Notes: a model not told the origin generated them from the sequence alone. Counted from the stretch's first letter, positions 33,565 to 43,296 are shown. The stretch: 64,000 bases of DNA from STC-113 sp964553745 (GCA_964553745.1 CAZKLD010000006.1:47870-111869); one strand, 5' to 3'. Made by a program: numbers and translations.

Positions 33565-35286
33565 TTATAGCTTGAATTGGCCGGTTATTTCCCTGAGACG
33601 ATTAACCATGACCTGAAGTTCCTGAGCGCTCCTCACGTTCTCCATCGAGCCAGAAGCGGCTTGGCCGACAATCTGGGTAATCTCGAGGATGTTGCATGAA
33701 ATGGAGGTTGTCGTCGCGGTCTGCTCCTCAGCCGCCGTAGCGATCTGGTTTGCTTGGACCGAAACGATATTGACCTGGTTCAGGATTTCCTGGAGAGCTT
33801 CTCTGGATTTCCTCGCGCCCTGCATGCCCACCTCAACCTCGTTGACACCCCTTTCCATTGAACTGACTGCCTCTGAGGTTTCGTTTTGGATCGAGCGGAT
33901 CATGGCTGAGATTTCCTTTGTCGCTTTCGCAGTCCTTTCCGCGAGTTTCTTCACTTCGTCGGCGACTACGGCAAAACCTCTGCCTTGCTCTCCTGCCCTT
34001 GCTGCCTCGATGGCGGCATTGAGTGCGAGCAGATTCGTCTGATCGGCGATTTCATCGATTGTGGAGACGATTTCCCCGATTTCTCCGGAACGCTCCCCAA
34101 GCTGGCCGATCTTTTTTGCGGAGTCGATAACCGTAGCGGCGACCCGGGACATTCCATCAAGAGTCTCATCTGCCACGCGCTGCCCCTCTTGAACCTTTTT
34201 GCTGGCAATCTGCGTACTGTCTGCCACATGAGTGCAGCTGTTTGCGACCTCAAGAGAGGTTGCCGACATTTCTTCCGACGCTGTTGCAACCGAGGTGATC
34301 TGGCTTGCAGCCGCGCGGGTTTCTTGCTCTATCACATCGGATGTCCCATGGACCTTGACGGAGTAATTGTTGACCTGCTCTGCCAAAGAGGCCAGACTAG
34401 ATATGTCCGTGTGGAGCTTCCCGATGAACAGGTTGAAGTTTTCAGACATCCTCCCGATTTCGTCTTGCGACTCTACGGGAAGCCTTTCGGTAAGGTCACC
34501 CTTGCCGCTTGCAAGGTACTCCAGTTTTTTGCCGCTGGCGTTGATGGGGTTTACTATCTTCTTGCCCACATACCATGCCAGTGCAATGGTGACGAGGAAT
34601 ACCAAGAGGGTAGTCAGTCCTCCGACGATGTACAGCCTGAAGATTACAGAGTTGATGTCGTCGACGTACATGCCAGTACCGAATATCCAGCCCCAAGGTT
34701 CATAAATCTTGACGTAAGAGGCCTTCGGGTAGAGTTCGGTAGAGACGGTGCCGTCCTTCTTCGGCTTTGTCCAGTCGTACCAGACGAAGCCGTCGCCGGA
34801 TTTTTTGGCAATCTCGACGAACATGTCGAAGAGGTTTCTATTCTTACCGGGTATATCCTCTACTGTCCCGATCTTGCCGTACTGCACTTTGCTTGCGCGG
34901 TTGTACTTCTCGGATGTGAGCTTTGTGCCATTTAGGGCAGGGCTGGTCGGATGCATGATCATGGTCGACGGTATCTGGTTGTCTTGGATCCAGTAATAGT
35001 CTCCGTCGCCGTAGCGGATCGCAGAGATCCTCTCCTTCACCATGGCTTGTGCTTGGCTCAGCGTGAGCCTACCATCCTTCACATCCTTGTCGAACGTGGC
35101 GCAAAGCGAAAGCATTGCATCCAAGTTGTGGACGAGGAGGCTTTTGCGTTCCTCATTGACCTGTTTGATGATGGAAGGGAAGAAGTAGGCATTGATGCCG
35201 ATGCCGGTAATGCACAGCGACACGATCGACAGTCCGATAATCTTCCAGATGATGGACCAGTCTTTGATCTTCAGTAGATTCTTCAT
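33565..35286 (-). CDS. Island 2: methyl-accepting chemotaxis protein
   Basis: 573 aa, uninterrupted in the standard code. Membrane helix 1 at residues 16-38, a single Cache domain (DGDYYWIQDNQ ... GDGFVWYDWTKP ... GWIFGTGMYVDDI) to about 205, helix 2 near 215-240, HAMP, then the signalling domain whose hairpin tip reads EIADQTNLLALNAAIEAARA. Strong GAGGAG site before ATG. No UGA at all, all glycines GGN. No che genes occur in the window, so it would have no visible partner here. Confidence 0.93.
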   Translation of the reverse strand: MKNLLKIKDWSIIWKIIGLSIVSLCITGIGINAYFFPSIIKQVNEERKSLLVHNLDAMLSLCATFDKDVKDGRLTLSQAQAMVKERISAIRYGDGDYYWIQDNQIPSTMIMHPTSPALNGTKLTSEKYNRASKVQYGKIGTVEDIPGKNRNLFDMFVEIAKKSGDGFVWYDWTKPKKDGTVSTELYPKASYVKIYEPWGWIFGTGMYVDDINSVIFRLYIVGGLTTLLVFLVTIALAWYVGKKIVNPINASGKKLEYLASGKGDLTERLPVESQDEIGRMSENFNLFIGKLHTDISSLASLAEQVNNYSVKVHGTSDVIEQETRAAASQITSVATASEEMSATSLEVANSCTHVADSTQIASKKVQEGQRVADETLDGMSRVAATVIDSAKKIGQLGERSGEIGEIVSTIDEIADQTNLLALNAAIEAARAGEQGRGFAVVADEVKKLAERTAKATKEISAMIRSIQNETSEAVSSMERGVNEVEVGMQGARKSREALQEILNQVNIVSVQANQIATAAEEQTATTTSISCNILEITQIVGQAASGSMENVRSAQELQVMVNRLREITGQFKL

Positions 35287-35470
35287 GGCGATTCTCCTCT
35301 TTTGTGCTGGTTTAGAGTAACTGAAAATGGAAAAGGAAAGAGTGATAAAGTCCCCTTGGGGATCATGATGTTTTTCTCAGGAATTTTAACGATCGATAAA
35401 AGCTTTTAATGTATACCTAAAATCAAAGAAATGTCAATATTATTGATATATTATTTAAGGCATATTTAAA

Positions 35471-36115
35471 CTAGTTTCCTCTGAAAATCAAGGCTTCTGA
35501 AAGTCAATAGTATCCGTAAATCCCAGATAGATCGTGGATGGATAATTGTCAGTCGCCTAACTTGCTGATGAATTGGTATTCTCAGCCACTTTTTCAGATA
35601 CAAGTCATAGAGTGTCATCAGTTCATGATCATTGAGAAAGTCAGCATGTCTCAGATCTTGAAATCGAATTCTGATGCGACTTGACCGTCGACTTCAAACT
35701 TTATCTTAATTTTTCAGTCTTTTATGAGCTTGTCTCTGTTGAAAATCCTGTCCATGCATCCGAATATTCACTCTTCTCCCGCCTCAATCCTTGCATATCA
35801 GACAAAAGAGTATCAAAGTCTAGAGATTTCCCTATGATCAAAAGGTCATGTTTTAGCCCTTTTCTTTCATCACATGAGTATATAGGCCGCATCGTGGCAA
35901 TCCATCTCTTCCATATCCGACTTAAGCATCTTATTCAATCTGCTTAATTTATCTCAAAATATCTGGTCGATTTCCAGATTGGAAGAATCAGAAAGCATTA
36001 TCGCATTGATCTTTGAGTTTGCTTGCTCTCTTAAGGCAACTAATCTGTCGCTTAAATTAAGATAATGATTATCATCCTGGGATAGATCAGGTTCTGTTGC
36101 CAGAAAAAGTGTCAT
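35471..36115 (-). CDS. Hypothetical protein (214 aa)
   Basis: Native gene with more than ten TGA glycines, ATG to TAG. The N-terminal half is helical (LNLSDRLVALREQANSK); the C-terminal half looks beta-rich with GGHSMTCIGKSGGEYQF and SGIYGYYGLSEAL, reminiscent of an FHA-like or jelly-roll fold, but I do not assign it. Downstream member of a run of four minus-strand genes from 37147. Confidence 0.55.
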
Positions 36116-36147
36116 TGTTTTATTTTAAAAAGTAGTTATGCCTGGTT

Positions 36148-36342
36148 TTATATCTTATCCAAAAATCAGTAACCGATATAATACCAGATTCCCGCGAAAA
36201 CAACGAGTATCAATATAAGATAAGCGAACATGACTTTTGATATATTCACTTTTGAATTCAGTCCTTCCATAAGTCTGCTTTGTTCTATTTCTTCGATTTG
36301 CAAGATATCTTCTTCGAGCTCTTCTTTATCTGGTGTTTTCAT
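36148..36342 (-). CDS. Small single-pass membrane protein
   Basis: 64 aa. A Glu-rich cytosolic N-terminus (MKTPDKEELEEDILQIEEIE) and one C-terminal helix (VMFAYLILILVVFAGIWYYIG). A UGA near the end reads as Gly and the true stop is TAA at 36148. It starts 11 bases after the stop of a similar small membrane protein. Confidence 0.6.
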
Positions 36343-36353
36343 GTAATTATTGA

Positions 36354-36548
36354 TTATTGCAATATTCAAATCTTTATGAGCAACTGTAAAAATAAGTAAA
36401 CTCAAATCGGAAAAAAGAAAAGTATTATGAAATTCCTTACCGTATGTGGGTATGGCTTTTCTTTCTTTATGAATTTATTGTAAAATTCAAGCTCTTCCGG
36501 GAGTTCTTGTTCGATGAATTTATCCATCTCTTCCTGTTCTTTGTCCAT
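36354..36548 (-). CDS. Small single-pass membrane protein
   Basis: 64 aa. Charged N-terminus (MDKEQEEMDKFIEQELPEEL) and a hydrophobic C-terminal helix containing two TGA glycines. Same layout as the neighbour at 36148-36342, so the two may form a pair. It begins 11 bases after the HD-domain gene. Confidence 0.6.
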
Positions 36549-36559
36549 TGTGCTTTATT

Positions 36560-37147
36560 TTATAATCAAAGTTCTCATGCGATTTCCTTCATCGAAGAAA
36601 GTCAGATTTGAAGGAATTCATCTATACCGATTCCTGCTTTCTCACACTCGAGTATTATATTCCTGTCGCATCTTGAGGCAAATCATTTATTCTTGAATTT
36701 GCTCTTAAGGGATTCGAATTTCACATTTTCAAGCTTTTTCTCAGGCTGCATAAGTGCGGTTGCGAAAATGAGTCAAGTGAGTGTTTCGGCAGCAGCTAAG
36801 GAATATTCAATTCTTGTCGTCCTTTTTTTATCCCGTAGTTCAGGAATGGATTCATTGTCATATCAATGTGAGGCAATAGTGTCAATCAAAAAATCGGTAC
36901 CTCCCGCATCTCTCAGCAAAGATTGTACGAGCACGCAATGATTCGTCTGATCGCTGCCCTTTGTGATATCCCAATCCAAATCATGCAAAAATCCTATGAT
37001 TCACCACTGCTCTTCATTTTCTCAGAAATGCCTTGCCAGTCATCTCATGATTACTTCGCTTTCTCTCAGATGAAGCCTTGTGTAAGGTTCTGTAATGTAT
37101 TTGTCCACAAGCGATTGGGCTTGTAGGTAGTTTATTCAGAGTTCCAT
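36560..37147 (-). CDS. HD-domain hydrolase
   Basis: 195 aa. Metal-binding residues of an HD domain appear: His in LHLRESEVIMRGLARHF, GIIGFLHDLDWD (the HD pair), HCVLVQSLLRDAGG and IASHGYD. Proteins of this size are phosphohydrolases or phosphodiesterases acting on nucleotides; substrate unknown. First gene of the four-gene minus-strand run. Confidence 0.8.
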
Positions 37148-37182
37148 AAATTTGTAAGTTATTGAATAATATATATTTACCA

Positions 37183-37285
37183 TGTCATTCCGGACTTGAT
37201 CGGAATCTGTTAACCTGGGAGCAATTCCTTTTTTATTTGGACTTTTTCTGTTTTAATAGATTCCTGGTCGGAGCCAGGAATGACA
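37183..37285. repeat. GTCATTC-type intergenic repeat, copy A
   Basis: About 100 bases opening with GTCATTCCGGACTTGAT and closing with GATTCCTGGTCGGAGCCAGGAATGAC, so the outer ends are inverted (GTCATTC / GAATGAC). The closing arm is itself a hairpin (TTCCTGG ... CCAGGAA). Related to copy B 40 bases on. Confidence 0.75.
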
Positions 37286-37324
37286 ACGGTTAATGTTTTT
37301 TATAAATCCAGTTCATCATAGGAT

Positions 37325-37422
37325 GTCATTCTGAACTTGATTCAGAATCTATCAAATGGAACAATACCTTTTTTTGGACTTTTTCTCATTATCGGATTCC
37401 TGGTCGGAGCCAGGAATGACAA
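37325..37422. repeat. GTCATTC-type intergenic repeat, copy B
   Basis: Same outline as copy A: GTCATTCTGAACTTGATTCAG start, a shared TTTTTTGGACTTTTTCT-like middle, and an identical GGATTCCTGGTCGGAGCCAGG arm with terminal GAATGAC. Copies diverge mainly at the left end. Confidence 0.75.
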
Positions 37423-37529
37423 TAACTGCTGATTTGCCTTTTCTTTTTATCCTTCTCTAATATAAGGAAGGTACATGATAAAGCGGGTGGGGGGTATATG
37501 CGGTTTATCTACGTATGTGTTAACTTCTA

Positions 37530-37564
37530 AAAAACACCGATAATCTCTATCGGTGTTAGTTTTT
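37530..37564 (-). terminator. Terminator of gyrB
   Basis: AACACCGATA / TATCGGTGTT hairpin with five-base loop and T-run on the minus strand, directly after the gyrB stop. Confidence 0.8.
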
Positions 37565-37565
37565 G

Positions 37566-39482
37566 CTATATATCTAGATTCGTAACGTGTTTTGCGCGGG
37601 ATTGGATGAATCTTCTCCTTGGCGGAACATCTTCTCACATAAGAGTCTTGAATACTTCGTCAGCTTTTTCTGCATCGACGATTTTTACTTTCGACATCTT
37701 ACGTACTGATGGGTCCATTGTGGTTTCCCAGAGTTGTTCTGGATTCATCTCTCAGAGACCTTTATAACGTTGGATTCATTCTGTTGTAACTCCGAATTCA
37801 TCTATTATTTTCTGCTTCTCTTCATCGGAGAATACATACCAACTTTGTTTACCTTTCGCAAGCTTGTATAGCGGAGGCATCGCGATGAAGATATTACCAT
37901 TGATGATCAGGTCTTTTAGGTATCTATAGAAGAAAGTCAGAAGCAGCGTACGGATATGTGCTCCGTCGACATCCGCATCCGTCATTATTATGATCCTGTG
38001 GTATCTGAGCCTTGATAAGTCAAACGTATCTCAGATTGAAGTACCGATTGCGATTATCAGGTTCTTGATTTCTTGATTACCGAAGATTCTGTCAAGACGA
38101 GCCTGCTCAGTATTAAGGATTTTACCTCTGAGCGGCAAGATTGCTTGGAATTCTCTGTCTCTTCATTGTTTTGCAGATCCTCCCGCAGAATCTCACTCTA
38201 CTATATATAGCTCTGATTTTGAAGGATCTCTTGAAGAGCAGTCTGCCAATTTACCCGGAAGTGTCATTCATTCTAATGCTCATTTACGGATGATAGTATC
38301 TCTGGCGTTTCTGGCTGCCATTCTAGCGCGTGATGCAAGAAGTGATTTCTCGATTATCAGTTTTGCCGATTTAGGATTCTCTTCAAAGAATTCATTCAGC
38401 TTTTCTCCGACTAGCTTATCTACGATTCATCTTACTTCAGAGTTACCGAGCTTTGCCTTAGTCTGTCATTCAAATTGTGGTTCTGGGACTTTTACGCTTA
38501 TTACTGCAGTTATTCATTCGACCACATCCTCATTTGTAAGGTTTACATCTTTTTCCTTAAGGATATCGTTTGCTCTTGCATATTTGTTGATTGTCCTAGT
38601 AAGTGCAGTCCTGAATCATACGAGGTGAGTTCCTCATTCTGGAGTATTGATATTGTTGACAAAAGTTACAATTTTCTCAGAGTAATCGTCTTTCTTGTAT
38701 TGAACTGCGATTTCTACATTGATGTTATCGACATTCCTTTCAACATAGAAGATATCTCCGAGCTCCTCAAATTTCCTATTCAGAAAGTGGACATAAGATT
38801 TTACTCATCACTCGAAATAGAACCTGTATTTATCGTCTGATCTCTCATCAGTTAGAGTCATCTGGATTCACTTTGTAAGGTAAGCCTGCTGCCTAAGCCT
38901 TAGTAGTACCGTCTTGTAATCAAAATCAAGTGCCGTGAACATTTCTGCATCGGGATAGAATTTTATAGTAGTACCGGTTCTGTTTGATTTTCCTATCGGT
39001 TTGATTTCATCTACAGGAACTCATCTTACATATTGCTGATAAAATATTTTTCCGTCTTTATGGACGTATGCTTCCAGCTTAGAAGATAGTGCATTCACGA
39101 CTGACGCTCAAACTCAGTGAAGTCATCCTGAAACCTTGTACCCGCTTTCTTCTCATCAGAATTTTCAACCTGCATGCAGTACAGTAAGTACAGTTTCAAG
39201 TGTTGATTTTCAAGTCTTAGGGTGGACATCGACAGGGATTCATCTACCTTCATCAGAGACTTCCATAGAACCGTCCTTACCTATTTTCAGATCGATATTC
39301 TTACCATATCAAGCCATGGCTTCATCTATGGAATTGTCGACTATTTCCCAAATCAGGTGGTGAAGTCCTCTCTCATCAGTCGAACCGATGTACATTCATG
39401 GTCTTTTTCGTACTGGTTCTAATCATTCTAGAATCTGGATGTTCGAGGCATCGTATGAATCTTCTTTTTTAGCTGGAGCCAT
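37566..39482 (-). CDS. gyrB: DNA gyrase subunit B
   Basis: 638 aa. ATPase subunit of gyrase. Seen: GLEPVRKRPGMYIGSTDERGLHHL at the N-terminus (GHKL domain), VDNSIDEAMAG with the catalytic region, the Toprim domain with MTDADVDGAHIRTLLLTFFYR, and a C-terminus ending near TLMGEDVPPRRRFI as in all GyrB. TAG stop. gyrA is not adjacent. Confidence 0.96.
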
Positions 39483-39806
39483 AGTAGATAGTTATAAAAT
39501 TTAAAAATTTCGTTGAGATGCGATTAATCGCATCTGTACGGGGGGTGAATATCGGATTTGCAATATCAAAATTTGCCCTTAAATAAGGCAATTCTTGTCG
39601 TTTAGCGCTTTTTGGAAGTTTTTAAGATGAAAAACTCACTTTTTTGGCTCTAAATTCTACTAATCAATATAATGATTTTAGAATAAAAGTAAAGCCGAAA
39701 TTGAAATTTTTCACACCTGGAAAAGGCTTAAGAAGGGAACATTGAAACATTAAGCCGAAACTTTGAAATAATTGAGCCAGAAAATGAGAAATCCCCCGCC
39801 GTTGCA
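39483..39806. other. gyrB upstream region
   Basis: No gene seen. It holds a perfect 20-bp palindrome (39516-39535) near gyrB and, at its right end, C+G-rich sequence that starts island 3. The boundary between native and island DNA lies somewhere near 39780. Confidence 0.5.
39516..39535. promoter_or_regulatory. Perfect 20-bp palindrome upstream of gyrB
   Basis: AGATGCGATTAATCGCATCT is its own reverse complement and lies 33 bases upstream of the gyrB start. It could be an operator or a 5'-leader hairpin. Confidence 0.6.
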
Positions 39807-39816
39807 NNNNNNNNNN
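39807..39816. other. Assembly gap (10 N)
   Basis: Ten unknown bases flanked by AAATCCCCCGCC on the left and GGGGATCC on the right. The flanks could be the two arms of a terminator hairpin for the endonuclease gene, which would also explain why the assembly failed there. Confidence 0.9.
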
Positions 39817-39842
39817 GGGGATCCTGAAATTTTCTCCTTTTT

Positions 39843-40766
39843 TCAGTTGATCGTGAATTCTATGAAGGGGATAAGGTGGTCGCTTATTTTGTGCGCCGCC
39901 TTCAGACTGTCGAACATCGGAACAAAGTCTAGGACTCCGCTTTTCGTTACATTGATGCCGCTCCCGGTGTAGATGTTGTCATACTCGAATGCTAGGTACT
40001 CGCCTTTTTTGAGCTTTTTCCTGAGGCTTGTTTTCTCTTCTATCCAGTGCCTCAGTCCGAGCGCTCCTTCGAACACTCCGTCAAGCTTTGTGTGCGGAAG
40101 GTTGAAATCACCTGAGATGATGACGTTTTGCTTCTCGAACAAGTCGGCATGTCTGCCGACAGCCTCTGCTTCTCGTCCCGGGTCCTTGTCAACAGGCAGC
40201 AGATGGAAAATGTAGATATGGAGCAGTTTGCCTGTCGATTTTTCCTTGAGGACCGCATGATACGGTTCTCGGTCGATGTCATCATCAAGTTCTTTCACCA
40301 GCCCGGAATAAGGTGAAGAAAGCTCTACGAACTTGCTTTTCCTGAAGAGTACGCCAAAGCGTTCCAATCCAGGTCCGTTCGTTGGATCGCTGTAGAGCAT
40401 TCCCCAATCTTCACCTTTTCTGCTAAGGTTGTCCCTGAGCATTCCGAGAGCCTTAGCCCCAAAAGGTCCGGTGCTGATTTCTTGTATCCCGATGATATCG
40501 AAGCCGTTGTACAGTCTTGCAAAAGCCTGCAGGGAAGGAATGGGATCTTCCCCCTTGAATTTTGCTTTGGACTTTATTTTGCTTTCCCCGAGGTTATAGG
40601 CGTTTGACTGTGCGTACTTGTAAAGGTGTTTTTGCTTGACCTTCTCTTGGCTGGCAACTTTCGGCAGCTCTGCGGCGGGGCTCTCCATCTTGCACCCGAA
40701 GGATAAGGATACCGCGAAAATGAGAGCGGTTAGCAGTACAGTGAGTTTACACCGTGATGATTTCAT
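39843..40766 (-). CDS. Island 3: endonuclease/exonuclease/phosphatase-family lipoprotein, UGA stop
   Basis: 307 aa. Lipobox-like FAVSLSFGC puts a lipid-modified Cys at residue 25. DNase I-like fold: IIGIQEI near 93 (metal Glu), FHLLP, SGDFNLPH near 219, and SDHLIPF near 296 (Asp-His). It may act on nucleic acid, phospholipid or inositol phosphate outside the cell. Strong AGGAGG before ATG; stop is TGA. ATG overlaps the TGA of the upstream gene (ATGA), a normal coupling only if UGA is a stop. Confidence 0.88.
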   Translation of the reverse strand: MKSSRCKLTVLLTALIFAVSLSFGCKMESPAAELPKVASQEKVKQKHLYKYAQSNAYNLGESKIKSKAKFKGEDPIPSLQAFARLYNGFDIIGIQEISTGPFGAKALGMLRDNLSRKGEDWGMLYSDPTNGPGLERFGVLFRKSKFVELSSPYSGLVKELDDDIDREPYHAVLKEKSTGKLLHIYIFHLLPVDKDPGREAEAVGRHADLFEKQNVIISGDFNLPHTKLDGVFEGALGLRHWIEEKTSLRKKLKKGEYLAFEYDNIYTGSGINVTKSGVLDFVPMFDSLKAAHKISDHLIPFIEFTIN

Positions 40767-41077
40767 CGTTCTTCCTCCTGGGTTTTCTTATCTGATCGCT
40801 CAGGATCAGGCGCGGATTCTTTATATTGGGCAATCACAAGACTCTCGTGCGAGATTATCCTATGGAAGCCCTTCCTGAGGAATATGATCTTTCCTGCTGC
40901 ATTCCCAGCTGCTATTGCCGCTATCCAGTAAAGGATTGGACTTAAGCAGATCCCAAGCCCGATAGCTACGATTGTAACGACTATGCATGCATAGATTTCA
41001 GGCATGAGCTTCTTCAGTCCTTCCTCAGCATTCTTGATTCTCATCATGGCTGAATTCAGCCTTTTGATGTCTGGCAT
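40763..41077 (-). CDS. Island 3: small membrane protein, paralogue B, UGA stop
   Basis: 104 aa. N-terminal helix with KNAEEGLKKL, two hydrophobic segments (IVVTIVAIGLGICL and ILYWIAAIAAGNAAGKIIFL), then a charged tail. AAGGAGG ribosome binding site. It ends at TGA overlapping the endonuclease start. Paralogue of the protein at 41160-41495 (shared KNAEEGL, AAGNA and FFRKAF/FLRKGF motifs). Function unknown. Confidence 0.75.
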   Translation of the reverse strand: MPDIKRLNSAMMRIKNAEEGLKKLMPEIYACIVVTIVAIGLGICLSPILYWIAAIAAGNAAGKIIFLRKGFHRIISHESLVIAQYKESAPDPERSDKKTQEEER

Positions 41078-41099
41078 GAATCCCTCCTTAGAATTCAGG

Positions 41100-41150
41100 T
41101 TATGTTAAGTAGCATTTTTGTTTGATCGTGAATTCTACGAAGAGGAATCA
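41100..41150 (-). pseudogene. Remnant of a second endonuclease 3' end
   Basis: Between the two paralogous membrane genes lies TTGATCGTGAATTCTACGAAG, nearly the same as the last bases of the endonuclease gene (39846-39866) with its flanking sequence. This looks like the leftover 3' end of a former second endonuclease copy after tandem duplication. Confidence 0.55.
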
Positions 41151-41159
41151 GCATACTGA

Positions 41160-41495
41160 CTATTCAGCATTTTCTTCTGGAATCTGCTCTTGTGGCTCGA
41201 GTTCTGCTTTAAGCTTATTGTATCTTTCTATAAATAAGCTTTCTTTGACGATGATTTCTTTGAATGCCTTTCTGAAGAAAAGGAACTTGCAGACTGCATT
41301 TCCTGCCGCAATAACGGTAATCGCGAATAGGAATTTCGTCAGAAGCGCTCCCAAAAGAAAGGAAATCATTGCTGCCACGATGCATATTTTTATTTCTACA
41401 TCAAGGCTACCTAACCCTTCTTCTGCATTTTTAATCTTCGCCTCACATTTCCCGATAGCTTCCTTAATCAGTTCCAATTCCGCCACGTCTGTCAT
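41160..41495 (-). CDS. Island 3: small membrane protein, paralogue A
   Basis: 111 aa. Same plan as its neighbour: helix with KNAEEGL, two membrane segments, a KAFKEIIVKESLFIERY segment and a Gln/Glu tail. AGGAGG site before ATG; TAG stop; no TGA inside. Standard-code style codon use. Confidence 0.75.
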   Translation of the reverse strand: MTDVAELELIKEAIGKCEAKIKNAEEGLGSLDVEIKICIVAAMISFLLGALLTKFLFAITVIAAGNAVCKFLFFRKAFKEIIVKESLFIERYNKLKAELEPQEQIPEENAE

Positions 41496-41586
41496 GAATC
41501 CTCCTAGAATCCGTTAAATATATTACAGAGCATTTTTATTTCTGTACTGTGTCTTATAATAAAAATGAGCAACAAGTCAAATGCAA

Positions 41587-42303
41587 CTATGGGGCAAAAA
41601 TATCCATACATACCCTTATCGCCCTTTCCTGGTCTATAAAGAATGGGCTTGTAGATATTGTTATAAGTTTTGATTTTTCGGCAATCCTCCTTATCAAATC
41701 CTTCTTTTTTCAGTAGTCTATGTATTCCATCTCTTCCGAAAAAAAATCCAAATCAAGGTTCAATATTATATCTCAGTTTATTAAGTCAAATTCGGCTCAC
41801 ATGTTATCGAGTCCTCATTCGCTCTGGATATTGTAAAGATTATTCAAGATTCATGCTCTGATTGCAGGTTTTATATAATTTCAGACATTGAGCACATTAT
41901 TCGTATATCCGAAGACTTTTCCCATATCCGAAAAATCTTTCTGATCCAAGTAAGTTTCGGGCTCTCTCATGTCGGAATGCTCATCTATATGTATGAGAGT
42001 CGCTCAACTTCATATGAGTCACATTTTCATGGCAAGGCTCCAGAAATAAAAAGCATGATTATGATTATCTGATATATATGTCGGAATTCCTTTATATTCT
42101 GTTTCTAAGAAGTTCTCCAATCCACGGAACCCCTTTATCTCATCATCTATGATTTCTTCAAAAACTATCTCTCCTCAGATTTTCAAGTCAATGAAACCTC
42201 CTTTTAACAGTCCCGGGACAAACAAATGCCTTCAAGTCCTTGAAGGCTGCCCGAATGCATTATTTCATACCGGATCCTTTATGTAAAACGGTTTTTCGTA
42301 CAT
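41587..42303 (-). CDS. UPF0489-family protein
   Basis: 238 aa, native. Conserved motifs of UPF0489: SDNHNHAFYFW near residue 78, LIHIDEHSDMREP near 102, and ILNLDLDFFSEEM near 188; Asp/His residues resemble the metal site of arginase/deacetylase-like folds. Catalytic activity is unproven for the family. Its ATG overlaps the TAA of the upstream IMPACT-family gene (TAATG). Confidence 0.8.
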
Positions 42304-42722
42304 TATGATTTCATATTATCAATTGCCATTCTGCTTACATCGACAACATTCTTATATCTGTCGGCTTGCAGGTAAGTTCCGCCAAAATGTCGGCTGATCA
42401 AGAGAATTGCCTGTTCAACATTTTTCCTCTTGAGCTCGCGTAATATGCATAATCCCGCTCAAGTCTCTCAGTCATCTCATTTTCATTCCAGTAGAACTCA
42501 CTCTGGACTGCGGATCCTGAAAGCATAGCTGCAATGGTCGGCGGAATCAAAAGGTTTTGTGAATCTGATTTTATTCAAGAATGTTTTCAGATCCTCTTTT
42601 CAATTCGCTTGCCTGAATGCGTAACCGTATTTTGATCATCGGTCATTTAGGACATTGCTCTCTGACATTTCAGCATCAGGGATAATCCTATCGTTGAATC
42701 ATAGGGATATCTGGGCTTCCAT
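42303..42722 (-). CDS. IMPACT (UPF0029/YigZ) family protein
   Basis: 139 aa. Core motif KGDDGETGAGLCILRELKR near 83-101 followed by LLISRHFGGTYLQADRY, the UPF0029 hallmark. The usual C-terminal DUF1949 ferredoxin-like domain is absent. Relatives regulate translation (IMPACT/YIH1) in eukaryotes; bacterial role unclear. Its start overlaps the end of gmk by 35 bases. Confidence 0.85.
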
Positions 42723-43296
42723 AATTTTTGATTTTACTTTCGATTAAGTATGTTATTTCTTTTGCACACTGCTCTAAATCATTGTTTATGATAAGATAAT
42801 CAAATTCCGCTATGTGCTCGATCTCATCTTTTGCCTTCTGAAGCCGCAGGAGTATACGATCTTCTGTTTCAGTTCATCTTGCTTCCAGTCTTTCTTCGAG
42901 CTCTTCAAATGAAGATGGAAGCATGAAAATCGATATTATATCGAATTTGTCCGTCATCTCAGATTTAAGATAACTATGTCACTTCACGTCTATCAGATAA
43001 ACAGGCACAAGTCATTTCTTTACAATTTCTTCTAAATCATGATTTGTCGATCAATACAGATTTCAGTCGGTCACAGTCCATTCGAACATTTCTCATTTAT
43101 CTATTTTATCCTCGAATTCTTTTCTTGATATGAATCTATATTCTCAAGGATGATTTTCCGCTGGCTTTGATTCTCTTGAAGTTAAAGTTTTTATCCTTTT
43201 GAGCTTATTTCAGAGGATTTTGCTGATTTCTTCCCAGATAGTGTTCTTTCCGACTCAGGAGCATCATGATATGATGAATAGGGGATATTTTTTCAT
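42688..43296 (-). CDS. gmk: Guanylate kinase
   Basis: 202 aa. Phosphorylates GMP to GDP. P-loop SGCSGVGKNTI near residue 10 (two glycines by TGA; Asn where Ser/Thr is more usual), LTSRESKPAENHPGEYRFIS for GMP binding, and the ERLEARGTETEDRILLRL lid. First gene of a three-gene overlapping run. Confidence 0.92.

Noticed and set aside
33985..34935. A 316-codon plus-strand ORF opposite the chemoreceptor gene
   Set aside because: It is a shadow of a G+C-rich coding strand; the minus-strand product has complete Cache, HAMP and signalling domains.
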